NCBI RefSeq assembly: GCF_004341845.1
Contig: NZ_SLVB01000001.1
Span: 1 to 64,000, forward strand
Source of the DNA: Novosphingobium sp. PhB165
Lineage (GTDB): Bacteria > Pseudomonadota > Alphaproteobacteria > Sphingomonadales > Sphingomonadaceae
Length of the DNA stretch: 64,000 nucleotides
Reading direction: 5' to 3'
Part shown: piece by piece, positions 18,300 through 27,261 of the stretch
How positions within the stretch are numbered: position 1 is the stretch's first letter
Layout: every line of letters begins with the position of its first letter
Program-made: the position numbers and the translations under genes
Notes under the pieces: model-generated
Told to the model about the DNA's origin: nothing
Databases searched by the model: none
The model's input: the letters and a program-made list of their open reading frames with translations, nothing else

Positions 18300-18637
18300 G
18301 CCTCGGCGGGAACGGTTGCCTTTTGGGGGGATCTCTGTGCCCGACCGGCCCGGTTAGCTTCCTGAATGCAAGTCGAATGTTCGGTTTTTGCCCGATTCCG
18401 GTCAATTGCCATGAATCGCCCGCTGGCACCCCTTAAGTCTAGGCTGAGCCGCGACGCACGACCGTCGCGGCCCCGGTTGTTGGCGGGGTACGCCCAATGG
18501 GCCGGCGCTCCGACCCCAATGACACGTCCGGGATCGCCATAGGGGTGATTGCCCGGGGCGGGTTCCCCCAGCACCCTTCGTCACCCAGCACCCTTTGCGG
18601 AGGGCCTGCGCGCCGAACGGCGGAAGGGAGCCAGTCT
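18300..18637. other. Divergent intergenic region at the left end of the polysaccharide locus
   Basis: About 340 bases between a sulfotransferase (minus) and an epimerase (plus). It should hold promoters for both. I see no strong promoter boxes; a CCCTTAAG near 18430 resembles AAGGG/CCCTT motifs ahead of other operons of the locus, but this is weak. Upstream ATG-led reading frames here lack Shine-Dalgarno sequences and were not accepted. Confidence 0.35.
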
Positions 18638-19687
18638 GTGAACGAACATGAAAAGGTGCGAGGTGGCGGCCGCGATCCGGTGCTCGTGACCGGGGCCGCC
18701 GGCTTCATCGGCCATGCCACGGCGCATCGCCTGCTGGCCCGGGGCGAGCGGGTGATCGGGATCGACGTGGTCAACGCTTACTACGATCCCGCGCTGAAGG
18801 AAGCGCGCCTCGCGACGTTCGAGGGCCATCCCGATTTCACCTTCCACCGCATGGACATCGCCGATGCCGAGGGATTGGCAGCGCTGGTTCGGCACGAGGG
18901 CGTGCGCCGGGTCGTGCATCTCGCGGCGCAGGCGGGGGTGCGCTACAGCATCGAGCATCCTTTCGCCTATCAGCATTCCAATCTGGCCGGGCATCTCTCG
19001 GTGCTGGAGGCGTGCCGCCATGCGCCGGATTTCGAGCACCTGGTCTATGCCTCGTCCAGTTCGGTCTACGGCGACCGGCCACTGGCGGGCAGCGGGTTTA
19101 CCGAGGACGATCCAACTGTAAGCCCGGTCTCGCTCTATGCCGCCACCAAGCGTTCGTGCGAGTTGATGAGCCATGCCTATGCCGGGCTCTATCACTTCGC
19201 GCAGACGGGGCTGCGGTTCTTCACGGTCTATGGGCCATGGGGACGGCCGGACATGGCCTATTTCAGCTTCACCGGGAAGATCCTCTCCGGTCAGCCGATC
19301 GAGGTCTATGGCGAGGGCCGGATGGCGCGCGATTTCACCTATATCGACGATATCGTCGATGGCGTGCTCGGTGCGCTCGACAACCCGCCGGGCGGGGGAA
19401 TGTACGATCCGCTGCACCGCGTGCTCAACATCGGGGACAGTCGCCCGGTCGGCCTGATGGACATGATCGCCACGCTCGAAGCGGCGCTCGGGCGTGAGGC
19501 GGTGAAGGTCATGCGCCCGATGCAGCCGGGCGACGTGACCGCCACGTATGCCGACGTCAGCCGCCTGAATGCGCTTACCGGCTATCACCCGCGCGTCATG
19601 CTGGAAGAAGGGCTTCAGCGCTTCGCCGACTGGTACCGCGTGTTCTACGGGTGCGAGGCCGAGGCGGCATCCCAGGCGGCCGAGTGA
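18638..19687 (+). CDS. NAD-dependent UDP-sugar 4-epimerase, UDP-glucuronate epimerase-like
   Basis: The 349-residue SDR enzyme starts at GTG 18638, seven bases after GGAAGGGAG. It has the NAD-binding motif LVTGAAGFIGHATAHRL at residues 16-32, catalytic SLYAATKRS (Tyr-x3-Lys), and family features of UDP-glucuronate 4-epimerases (IDVVNAYYDPALKEARL, RFFTVYGPWGRPDMAYFSF, GRMARDFTYIDDIVDG). It would supply UDP-galacturonate or a related epimer to the polymer. A GtrA-family gene overlaps its stop (GTGA). Confidence 0.88.
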   Translation: MNEHEKVRGGGRDPVLVTGAAGFIGHATAHRLLARGERVIGIDVVNAYYDPALKEARLATFEGHPDFTFHRMDIADAEGLAALVRHEGVRRVVHLAAQAGVRYSIEHPFAYQHSNLAGHLSVLEACRHAPDFEHLVYASSSSVYGDRPLAGSGFTEDDPTVSPVSLYAATKRSCELMSHAYAGLYHFAQTGLRFFTVYGPWGRPDMAYFSFTGKILSGQPIEVYGEGRMARDFTYIDDIVDGVLGALDNPPGGGMYDPLHRVLNIGDSRPVGLMDMIATLEAALGREAVKVMRPMQPGDVTATYADVSRLNALTGYHPRVMLEEGLQRFADWYRVFYGCEAEAASQAAE

Positions 19688-20100
19688 GCCCGGCGGATCG
19701 CGCCGTGGCCCTGCGCGGCGAACTGGCCACGCTCGCACGGTTCGTGCTGGTGGGCGCGGCCAATACCGCGATCGGCTATGGCCTCATCCTGTGCTGGCTG
19801 TTCGCCGGGCTGGGGGATTACGGCGCCAATGTGCTGGGCTTCGCGATGGGCTTGCCGATTTCCTATCTTATGCACCGCAGCCTGACGTTCCGCGCTCGCC
19901 ACCGTCCGAGCCGGGCGGAGATCGTGCGCTATGTGCTGGCGTTCCTGACGGCCTATGGCGCCAATCTTGGCGTGATCGCGCTGGGGAGGGCAGCGGGTCT
20001 GGGCGGCAGCGCGCTGCTTCAGGCGCTAGCCGTCTGCACTTATGCCGCGCTGCTCTTCGTGCTGACCCGCCTTATCGTGTTTCCCGCGCGACGAGCGTGA
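19684..20100 (+). CDS. GtrA-family membrane protein
   Basis: A 138-residue protein starting at GTG 19684, overlapping the epimerase stop. It has four hydrophobic helices and the family motif LARFVLVGAANTAIGYGL followed by LPISYLMHRSLTFRARH. GtrA proteins are thought to flip or present undecaprenyl-phosphate-linked sugars at the inner membrane. The matching GT2 (GtrB-like) gene is the next one, on the opposite strand; the two stop codons interlock so the genes overlap tail to tail by 29 bases. Confidence 0.88.
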   Translation: MSPADRAVALRGELATLARFVLVGAANTAIGYGLILCWLFAGLGDYGANVLGFAMGLPISYLMHRSLTFRARHRPSRAEIVRYVLAFLTAYGANLGVIALGRAAGLGGSALLQALAVCTYAALLFVLTRLIVFPARRA

Positions 20101-21061
20101 CCACGTCGGGAAAGTTGAGCCGGGTCTCGACGATCGGGCTGGATGCGTTCTTGGCCTGAAGGAACAGGCGCCCGACATATTCGCCCAGGATCCCCATGAA
20201 GATCGAATTGATGGAGATCGACATCAGCAACAGGATCGTCGTCGTCGCGAAGCCGGCGGGCCAATGCTGTCCCAGCACGATCCGGCCGATCAGGTAGACG
20301 AACGTCAGCAGCAGCGACAGCACCCCGATCATGATCCCCGAGATCGAGGCGATCCGCAGCGGCAGCAGCGAGTGGTTGAGCACGCCGTCCACCGCCAGCG
20401 AGATCATCGATTTCAGCGGAAACTTGCTCTCGCCCGCCGTTCGGTCCGCGCGGTCGTATTCCAGCCCGATCTGCGAGAAACCCATCGCGCTGATAAGCCC
20501 GCGCAAATAGGGCGAGGCATCGTCCACCTTGTGCAGTTCGACCAGGATGCGCCGGTCGCAAAGGCGGAACTCGCCAGCGTTGACCGGCAGGTCGTCGTCG
20601 CTGATCCAGGTGATGAAGTGGTAGAACGCGCGCCGGGCCGTCGCCACCACGAAGCTGTCCTGCAGGCTGCGGCGGATGCCGTAGACCACCTGATGGCCCA
20701 GCCGCCAGTGCTGGAGCATGTCGGGGATCAGTTCGGGCGGGTCCTGAAGATCGCAATCGAGCTGGATCGAGCAAGCGCCGCTGGCCGCCTTGTAGGCGCA
20801 GAGCAGCGAGCGCTGGTAGCCATAGTTGCGTGAGAAGCGGATGACCTTGAGCGCCGGGTCCCTTCGGGCAAGCTCTTCCAGCAGTTCGAAAGTCCGGTCG
20901 GTCGAATGGTTGTCGGTGACGATGATCTCGTAGCTGTACTCTGGCAGCTTCTCGAAAACGCGCACCACTGCCTCGTAGCAGCGAACCACGGTCAGCTCTT
21001 CGTTGAAGGCCGGTATCAGGATCGAAACAAGGGTTTTGGGCTCTGCGTTCACTGCCGTCAC
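20072..21061 (-). CDS. GT2 glycosyltransferase, polyprenyl-phosphate type (GtrB/DPM-like)
   Basis: The 329-residue protein has a GT-A domain (SILIPAFNEELTVVRCYEAV, DNHSTDRTFE, the metal-binding QLDCDLQDPPELI) and two C-terminal membrane helices (ISGIMIGVLSLLLTFVYLIG and a second), the layout of GtrB/ArnC enzymes that load a sugar from its nucleotide onto undecaprenyl phosphate. Its start overlaps the upstream reductase stop (ATGA), placing it as the last gene of the CDP-sugar operon; it may use that operon's deoxysugar. It pairs logically with the GtrA gene. Confidence 0.9.
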   Translation of the reverse strand: MTAVNAEPKTLVSILIPAFNEELTVVRCYEAVVRVFEKLPEYSYEIIVTDNHSTDRTFELLEELARRDPALKVIRFSRNYGYQRSLLCAYKAASGACSIQLDCDLQDPPELIPDMLQHWRLGHQVVYGIRRSLQDSFVVATARRAFYHFITWISDDDLPVNAGEFRLCDRRILVELHKVDDASPYLRGLISAMGFSQIGLEYDRADRTAGESKFPLKSMISLAVDGVLNHSLLPLRIASISGIMIGVLSLLLTFVYLIGRIVLGQHWPAGFATTTILLLMSISINSIFMGILGEYVGRLFLQAKNASSPIVETRLNFPDVVTLVARETR

Positions 21062-22017
21062 CCCGCCATGCTGCGCATGAGTTGCTCGGCCGCGATGGTC
21101 TGGCGCAGCCCTTCCTCAAGCCCGATCCGCCGCTCCCATCCAAAGCGCACGCGTGCCCGTTCGGTGGTGCTGCGCATTTCGACCGGGCTATCGCCGGGAA
21201 GCGGGTCCAGCCTGGTGACGAGAGCGGGATCGCAGCCGGTCATGGCGACGATCCGGTCGGCCACTTCGCCCATGGTCGGTGCCTCGCCCGAGGCGACATT
21301 GACGAGCGTGCAATCGCCTGAGGCAAGCTCGGCAATCTGGAGCAGGGCGTCGACGACATCGGCAACGTGCAACAGGTCGCGCCGGTCGCCGGGGCGCCGG
21401 ACAGTGATGGGGCGACCCGTAATCGCGGCGTCGATCAGCGCGGGGACAAGGAATTCGCGCGATTGGCCGGGCCCGTAGCACAGCGCCAGTCTGGCGGTGA
21501 TAACCGGGAAGGGCACGGTGGGGGCCAGCATCGCAAGATACTGCGCGGTGGCCAGCATCCCGGCGCCATAGGGTGAGAGCGGGTGAGGGCGGCTGGCCTC
21601 GCCATAGGGTAGGTCAGCGTCGCCGTATTCGGCGATGGTCCCGGTGCGGACGACGACCGAAGGGGGCGCGGACAGGTCCGCCAGCGCTTCCACAAGGTTG
21701 AGCGTGGGTTCGATATAGAAGGCGATGGCCGCGCGCGCGCGCTCGAAGCTCGGTTCGGGGGGCAGGCGGGTTTCGGCGGCAAGGTGGAATACGCGCTCGG
21801 GCGCGATCGCCGCAATCTGCGCGCGCGTGGCCTCACGGTCGCGCAAGTCGGAGGTGTGGATCGTGAGGTTTCCGGCGATCGCGGACAGCCGCGCCAGCGA
21901 CGTCGTCGGGCGGACGAGGACGTGGACTTCGTCCCCTTCCGCAAGAAGGCGCGCGGACAGGTGCGAGCCGATGAAGCCGGCTGCTCCTGTCACCAGCGAG
22001 ACTGACTTGCGCACCAC
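21058..22017 (-). CDS. SDR-family NDP-sugar reductase/epimerase, candidate CDP-dideoxyhexose synthase (RfbJ/RfbS-like)
   Basis: The 319-residue protein has the extended-SDR NAD(P) motif VTGAAGFIGSHLSARLL at residues 9-25. A tandem GTG start lies at 22017/22014. The active-site region reads SPYGAGMLATAQYL: Tyr150 is present but the expected Lys four residues later is Met154. By position in the operon (with RfbF, RfbG and an RfbH-like enzyme) it would do the last step, reducing or epimerising the 4-keto group of a CDP-3,6-dideoxyhexose. The missing Lys makes the catalytic role uncertain. Confidence 0.7.
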   Translation of the reverse strand: MVRKSVSLVTGAAGFIGSHLSARLLAEGDEVHVLVRPTTSLARLSAIAGNLTIHTSDLRDREATRAQIAAIAPERVFHLAAETRLPPEPSFERARAAIAFYIEPTLNLVEALADLSAPPSVVVRTGTIAEYGDADLPYGEASRPHPLSPYGAGMLATAQYLAMLAPTVPFPVITARLALCYGPGQSREFLVPALIDAAITGRPITVRRPGDRRDLLHVADVVDALLQIAELASGDCTLVNVASGEAPTMGEVADRIVAMTGCDPALVTRLDPLPGDSPVEMRSTTERARVRFGWERRIGLEEGLRQTIAAEQLMRSMAG

Positions 22018-22106
22018 GATTCCTGTTCCCTTCGGCCCGGCCTTCCGGGCAGTCTGTGCTTTTCCGTCAGGCCGCTGTCCCCGGCAGCGGCATTTGGGGC
22101 GAATAC

Positions 22107-23327
22107 TCAGGCATTGGCGGTCTCGAAGCGGGAGGACGTGGGCAGCGATGCCACGAAGGCCTCGAAACTTTCATGCATGTACTGGATGTGGGCGTCGGTC
22201 AGGCCGTGGTGGCAGGCGAGCAGGATGCCGCCCTTCATGACCGCATCGGCCACCGGATAGCCTTCGGGCGATACGCGCGCGGGCACGCCCCGCATGGCCG
22301 GCTGGCGCAGGATATTGCCGGTGAACACCGGGCGCGTCTGGATATCGCGCTGCTCCAGCCAGATCTGCATGTGCGTGCGGGTGAAAGGCGCATCCTCGCG
22401 AATGGTCAGCGGGAAGGCGAGCCAGCCGGTGCGCGAATCCGGCAATTGGCGGGGCAGTACGAACCACTCCTCGTAAGCCTTGAAGAACGCGTACTGGCGC
22501 TGGAAGTGACGCTCGCGCGCGGCGATGTTGCCTTGGAGCTTGGTAAGCTGGACCAACCCGAAGGCGGCACCCATCTCCGAAGGCTCGACGTTGAAACCCA
22601 GTTCGTCGAACAGGAACTTGGCGTCGTAGTCGATGCCGTCGAGCGCGACGTTGAAGCGCGTGTCGATGCTCTCGGAATCGACATGGAGCGAACTCGTCCG
22701 CCCCCACGAACGCAGCAGCAGCGCGCGCCGGGCAAGGTCCTCGTCCGAGACGCAGAGCATGCCGCCGTTGCCCGCCGCATTGATGACGTGTGACCCGTAG
22801 AAGCTGGTGGTGGAAATGTGCGAGCGCGTCCCCGTGCTGGTGCCGCGCAAAGTGGCGCCCAATGTATCGGCGCTGTCTTCCACGACCATCAGGCCATGCC
22901 GGTCGGCAATGTCGCGAATGCGGTCCCAGTCGGGCAGGTTGCCGATCAGCGAGGGGATCATCATCGCGCGGGTGTTCGGGCCGATCATCGCCTCGATCCT
23001 GTCGACGTCGATATTGTAAGTGCCGACGGCGGCATCGACGAACGCGGGGACGAGCCGTGCGCGGACGATGGGCGCCACCGTCGTCGCGAACGTGAGGGCG
23101 GGGGTAATGACCTCGCTGCCCTCGGGCAGGTTCAGCAGTTCGATCGCCAGATAGTTCGCGGAGGAGCCGGAATTGACCATGATCCCGTGGTCCTTGGCGA
23201 AGAGCGCGGAGACCTGCTCCTCCATGGCGCGCACTTTCGGGCCCATCTGCGTCGATGTTCGCAGGACTTCGAGGACGGCGGCGATCTCGTCCTCGCCGTG
23301 GACGGTCTGGCCGTAATTTACGCGCAT
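22107..23327 (-). CDS. RfbH-like PLP-dependent NDP-4-keto-6-deoxyhexose 3-dehydratase (His-type) lacking iron-sulfur cysteines
   Basis: The 406-residue protein belongs to the DegT/DnrJ/EryC1/StrS fold. At the position of the PLP-binding lysine it has His180 (STTSFYGSHVINAAGNGGML), as in the dehydratases RfbH/DdhC and ColD, so it should not act as an aminotransferase. RfbH proteins carry a cysteine cluster for a [2Fe-2S] centre after a RDWGR motif; here the segment reads RSWGRTSSLHVDSESIDTRF with no cysteines, and the whole protein has only two (C192 and one near 375). It probably removes the 3-hydroxyl of a CDP-4-keto-6-deoxyhexose. ATG 23327 overlaps the end of rfbG by 10 bases. Confidence 0.8.
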   Translation of the reverse strand: MRVNYGQTVHGEDEIAAVLEVLRTSTQMGPKVRAMEEQVSALFAKDHGIMVNSGSSANYLAIELLNLPEGSEVITPALTFATTVAPIVRARLVPAFVDAAVGTYNIDVDRIEAMIGPNTRAMMIPSLIGNLPDWDRIRDIADRHGLMVVEDSADTLGATLRGTSTGTRSHISTTSFYGSHVINAAGNGGMLCVSDEDLARRALLLRSWGRTSSLHVDSESIDTRFNVALDGIDYDAKFLFDELGFNVEPSEMGAAFGLVQLTKLQGNIAARERHFQRQYAFFKAYEEWFVLPRQLPDSRTGWLAFPLTIREDAPFTRTHMQIWLEQRDIQTRPVFTGNILRQPAMRGVPARVSPEGYPVADAVMKGGILLACHHGLTDAHIQYMHESFEAFVASLPTSSRFETANA

Positions 23328-24460
23328 GCTGCTGTTGCCCCCTCGAACGATTGGGTGTCTGCGGTGGCGTTGAAATAGTGGGCGATCTGCGCCTCGCTGA
23401 AGGCGCGCATCGCGGCATGGCCGCGCGTGGCGGTGCGGTACCACTCGGCGGTCAGGGCCACCGCGTCTTCGGTCGAAAGGCGGGGCCGCCAGCCGAGGCG
23501 GGCACGCGCCTTGCTGGAATCGAGCGTGAGCATCCCCGCCTCGTGCGGATCGTCCGGCCGCTTGCCGAAGGCGATCTGTGCGACACCGGGGCCCCAGGCG
23601 TGCTGGAACCGGCGGGCGAGTGTCTCGACATCAATGAAGCCATCCGCGCTCGGGCCGAAGTTGAACGCCTCGGCATAGTGCAGGGCATCGCTGCCCAGCA
23701 GCCTGGCGCCGAGCATGAGGTAGCCGGTCACGGGCTCCAGCACGTGCTGCCAGGGGCGTACGCTGGCCGGATTGCGGATCGTCACCGTCGTGCCCGCCAT
23801 GGTTGCGCGCACCACGTCGGGCAGCAGCCGGTCGAGCGACATGTCGCCGCCGCCGATCACGTTGCCCGCCCGTGCGGTGGCGATCTGGCAGCCTGCGGGA
23901 TCGGTGAAATAGGAATGCCGGAACGCGGCGGCGACCAGTTCGGTGCAGCCTTTGGAGGCGCTGTAGGGGTCGGCGCCGCCCAGCGCGTCGGTCTCGCGAT
24001 AGGGCCATGCCCACTCGCGGTTGTCGTAGCACTTGTCGCTGGTGACGACGACCACGCCGCGCGCAGAGGGCATGCGCCGCACCGCGTCGAGCACTATCGC
24101 CGTGCCGGTCACATTGGTGGCGAACGTCTCCACCGGGTCGGCATAGGACGGCCGCACCAGCGCCTGCGCGGCAAGGTGGAACACCAGATCGGGCTCCAGC
24201 CCCTTGCAGGCCTCGCCATAGGCGCGTGCGTCGCGAATGTCGGCAATGCGGTGGTCGACCAGCTCCCCGAGGTCGACCGAATGGAAGAAGTCAGGGCCTT
24301 GCGGGGGGCGGTGCAAGGCGATCCCGGCAACCTCGGCACCCAGTTTCCTGAGCAAGAGGCAAAGCCAGCCACCCTTGAATCCGGTATGGCCAGTCACCAG
24401 GATCCGCTTGCCGCGGTAAACCGCTGCAAGCGCCTGATCCAGAGTGCCCTCGTCAGGCAT
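23318..24460 (-). CDS. rfbG: CDP-glucose 4,6-dehydratase
   Basis: A 380-residue extended SDR with GKRILVTGHTGFKGGWLCLL at residues 18-37; the TGHTGFKGGWL form is characteristic of CDP-glucose 4,6-dehydratases. Catalytic motifs VVTSDKCYDN and DPYSASKGCTE are intact. It converts CDP-glucose to CDP-4-keto-6-deoxyglucose with bound NAD. ATG 24460 overlaps the rfbF stop (8 bases) and its own stop overlaps the next start, so rfbF-rfbG-rfbH-like are tightly coupled. Confidence 0.93.
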   Translation of the reverse strand: MPDEGTLDQALAAVYRGKRILVTGHTGFKGGWLCLLLRKLGAEVAGIALHRPPQGPDFFHSVDLGELVDHRIADIRDARAYGEACKGLEPDLVFHLAAQALVRPSYADPVETFATNVTGTAIVLDAVRRMPSARGVVVVTSDKCYDNREWAWPYRETDALGGADPYSASKGCTELVAAAFRHSYFTDPAGCQIATARAGNVIGGGDMSLDRLLPDVVRATMAGTTVTIRNPASVRPWQHVLEPVTGYLMLGARLLGSDALHYAEAFNFGPSADGFIDVETLARRFQHAWGPGVAQIAFGKRPDDPHEAGMLTLDSSKARARLGWRPRLSTEDAVALTAEWYRTATRGHAAMRAFSEAQIAHYFNATADTQSFEGATAACA

Positions 24461-25289
24461 GTTGCAGTTTGGTCGGACCGTCGGTGGAAAGCACCGGCTG
24501 CCCGTTCTCGAAATCCATCCACGGCGGCAGCGCCTGCGTGCCCAGCTTGTCCAGTGTGTCGCGGTCACGCACGGTGTCCATCGGGTGCCAGAAGCCCTTG
24601 TGCTTGAAAGCCATGAGCTGGCCATCGTGGGCCAGGCGGGTGAGCGGCGCCTGTTCGAGCGGCTCCTCGTCACCCGTGAGGTAGTCGAGCACGCCCGGCT
24701 CGAAGACGAAGAAGCCGCCGTTTATCCAGGTTTCGTACTTGATGACCTTCTCGGTGAATTCCACCACCTGGCCACCTTTTCCGGCGCATTCGCCCAGTTC
24801 CAGATTGCCGAAACGCGCCGGCGGCTGGACCGCGGTAACGGTGGCCAGCCTGCCATGCGAGCGGTGGTATTCCAGCAGCGCGGTAATATCGATGTTGCCC
24901 ACCCCGTCCGAGTAGGTGACCATGAATGTCTCGTTATCCAGCCACGAGCGGAGCCGCCTGAGCCGCCCGCCGGTCATCGTCGCCAGGCCGGTGTCCACCA
25001 CCGAAACGCGCCAGTCGATCTTGGTGGTGGGGCGCAGGGCCATCTCGCCATTGCCGATGCCCACCGTGAAGTCGTTCGACATCAGGTGGAGCGCCTGAAA
25101 GAAACTTTTGATCGCCAAGGACTTGTAGCCGCAAGCGACGATGAAGTCGTTGTGTCCCCAGTGGTCGTAGATATCCATGACATGGAGCATGATCGGCCGC
25201 CCGGCGACTTCCACCATCGGCTTGGGTATCCGAACGGTCTCTTCGGCCAGGCGTGAGCCCAGACCACCTGCGAGCAGAACGACTTTCAT
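24453..25289 (-). CDS. rfbF: Glucose-1-phosphate cytidylyltransferase
   Basis: The 278-residue nucleotidyltransferase opens MKVVLLAGGLGSRLAEETVR, then IPKPMVEVAGRPIMLHVMDI, with the active-site MVTYSDGVGNIDI; this is the RfbF pattern (CTP plus glucose-1-phosphate to CDP-glucose). GGAGA lies about eight bases before ATG 25289. It is the first gene of the CDP-sugar operon. An in-frame upstream ATG adds 31 residues without a Shine-Dalgarno and was not used. Confidence 0.94.
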   Translation of the reverse strand: MKVVLLAGGLGSRLAEETVRIPKPMVEVAGRPIMLHVMDIYDHWGHNDFIVACGYKSLAIKSFFQALHLMSNDFTVGIGNGEMALRPTTKIDWRVSVVDTGLATMTGGRLRRLRSWLDNETFMVTYSDGVGNIDITALLEYHRSHGRLATVTAVQPPARFGNLELGECAGKGGQVVEFTEKVIKYETWINGGFFVFEPGVLDYLTGDEEPLEQAPLTRLAHDGQLMAFKHKGFWHPMDTVRDRDTLDKLGTQALPPWMDFENGQPVLSTDGPTKLQHA

Positions 25290-25442
25290 GACACGTTCTC
25301 CGGTCACGGAAATTTCTGGAGAAAATTCTCCGCTCGATGGCGCAAGGTTAAGGGCAGAGCGGGTTCCCGGCGAAGTGGGCATCGGGGGTAGGCAGCTATT
25401 GCCAGAAGGGGCCCAGCTTTAGCCAGCAGGGGCACCAAAGGG

Positions 25443-27038
25443 CTATTTATCCGCCATCATGGGAGGCCCGGGACGGCGGAAAAGCCGCAGCTGGCGGTGC
25501 TGTCCCTGCCCGGCGAACTCAATGTAGCCATGGGCGCGGGCATAGTCCGCGAAGGCCTGCTCAAGTGGCTCCTCGCCATCGACAAGGATCGCCGGTGGCG
25601 GGTCGGCATCGAGGAAGCCGGTGAGCTGCGTGGGCGAGGTGGTGGTGAAGTACGGGCGGTCAGCCGGGGGCAGCAGGTCCGCCACGCGGTAGACGAACTG
25701 ACCGGCGGCGAATTCGCGGGGGACCGTGAATCCGCCCTCCAGCGCCATCCCCGGGGACAGTGTGGCGGCGCGCTCGCCGCCCGAGAAACCGGCGTCGCGC
25801 GCCAGCTTCCGGATGTCGCGGTGGAGCGAGACGGTCTCCCATTGCGCCGGGCGGCCAAGCGCCGCGAAGCCGGGCCCCAGCCGCGAGACCGCGCAGAGCA
25901 GCGCGACCAGCGCCAGTGCCGCCAGCACTGCGTCGGCGGCGGTGCGGTCGGCGGGCTGGGTGCGCGCGCGCAGCAGCAACAGCAGGAGCAGCAGGAACGG
26001 GATCGGTGGCACGAAATACTGCGGGAACGACGGCGTCGGCACAAAGGCGACGACGAAGCCCATCACCGCCAGCGATGCCGCGAGTACGACCGGCCAGGCG
26101 AAGGCCATCCGTACACCCTCGCGAAAGCCGCCGCGCGCCATGGGCAGGGCGATCAGGACCACGATGCCGGTTATCGTCAGCAGCGTGCCGTTGGCGGCCC
26201 AGATATCCTCGGCCAGCAGGACTTTCTGCGCGATCCCGATGACTTTGGGCTCTGACGAATGCGCCCAGTAGGCGGCCTGCGCCTGCGTGAAATAGCGCAT
26301 GGTGTGGGCGAAGAAGGATTGCGGATCGGCGGCCATGACCAGCAGCACCGGAAGCCCGGCGACCAGTCCTCCCACCGCCAGCGGCAGCGTGCCCAGCATC
26401 AGCCGCCGCCCCAGCGTTCGCGAGGACGGTGCCAGCAGGGTCGCCAGTGCGAGGAACGGGGCCAGGAATACGTAATTGACCTTGAGCGCGATGGCGGCGG
26501 TCGTCAGGATCCCGGCAACAAGGCAGGAGAGCGCCGAGGGCCGCTCCGCATCGAGGCCGGAGATCAGGAAGCCGATCGACAGCAAGGCGAAGGGGATCGG
26601 CAGGAAATTGTTGGTCGCCAGCATGCCCGGCGATCCCAGCAGGAGCACATTGGTGATCAGCAGCACGGCGGGCGCGAAGAAGCCCCAGAATCCTGCCTTG
26701 GTCAGCCGCGCAAGAAACCACAGCGCGACCAGCGCGAGAACCCAGCCCGCCAGCACCAGTAGCCGTCCGGTCAGCAGGAAGCGCGCGGTGCCGAAAATCC
26801 AGTAGATGCTGCCCAGCACCCACGGCAGCAGGGGCAGGTGGTTGTAGCCAAGGTCGCGGTAGATATCGCCGGTTCCCGACAGGGCCGAGACGGTGATGAA
26901 CAGGTTTTCGTCACGCCCCATCGGATAGGACATCATCCGTCCGGCCAGGCTCACCAGCAGCACGGCCAGCAGCGCCCAGCACATGACCGAAACGACCCCG
27001 CCCCGGGGCGCTGCGACTTGCGTTTCGTCCGACGTCAT
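25443..27038 (-). CDS. Polytopic membrane protein, GT-C glycosyltransferase-like (PMT/ArnT-type)
   Basis: The 531-residue protein has about ten hydrophobic helices and a soluble C-terminal part of about 120 residues. An acidic pair in the first periplasmic loop (YPMGRDENLFITVSALSG) and YRDLGYNHLPLLPWVLGSIY resemble GT-C enzymes that use polyprenyl-linked sugar donors. The C-terminal domain ends in a region with the look of a substrate-binding tail (LVDGEEPLEQAFADYA). It lies between the CDP-sugar operon and a divergent operon. The GT-C call is from membrane layout plus loop motif, so moderate only. Confidence 0.6.
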   Translation of the reverse strand: MTSDETQVAAPRGGVVSVMCWALLAVLLVSLAGRMMSYPMGRDENLFITVSALSGTGDIYRDLGYNHLPLLPWVLGSIYWIFGTARFLLTGRLLVLAGWVLALVALWFLARLTKAGFWGFFAPAVLLITNVLLLGSPGMLATNNFLPIPFALLSIGFLISGLDAERPSALSCLVAGILTTAAIALKVNYVFLAPFLALATLLAPSSRTLGRRLMLGTLPLAVGGLVAGLPVLLVMAADPQSFFAHTMRYFTQAQAAYWAHSSEPKVIGIAQKVLLAEDIWAANGTLLTITGIVVLIALPMARGGFREGVRMAFAWPVVLAASLAVMGFVVAFVPTPSFPQYFVPPIPFLLLLLLLLRARTQPADRTAADAVLAALALVALLCAVSRLGPGFAALGRPAQWETVSLHRDIRKLARDAGFSGGERAATLSPGMALEGGFTVPREFAAGQFVYRVADLLPPADRPYFTTTSPTQLTGFLDADPPPAILVDGEEPLEQAFADYARAHGYIEFAGQGQHRQLRLFRRPGPPMMADK

Positions 27039-27261
27039 CGCGTCCCCCCGTCATCGTTCGATCCGTTGCAATTCTCGCCGATTGCCCGGCCATGCCGTGA
27101 GCGCGATTAGGGCGTAATCACTCTGGATGACGACAGGCTCCCATGCGCATCTGCGGCGCATGATCCCTTCGCCAATAAAGGGTTAGACCGCATGATCGGA
27201 TCCCGGCGCCGCGGGGCTTGCGGTACTCTGGGCAGATCAGAAGAAAGTACGCAGGCTCTCC

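Noticed and set aside
25318-25331. Small palindrome GGAGAAAATTCTCC upstream of rfbF as an operator
   Set aside because: The arms are only six bases and it was not seen elsewhere; too little to call a site.
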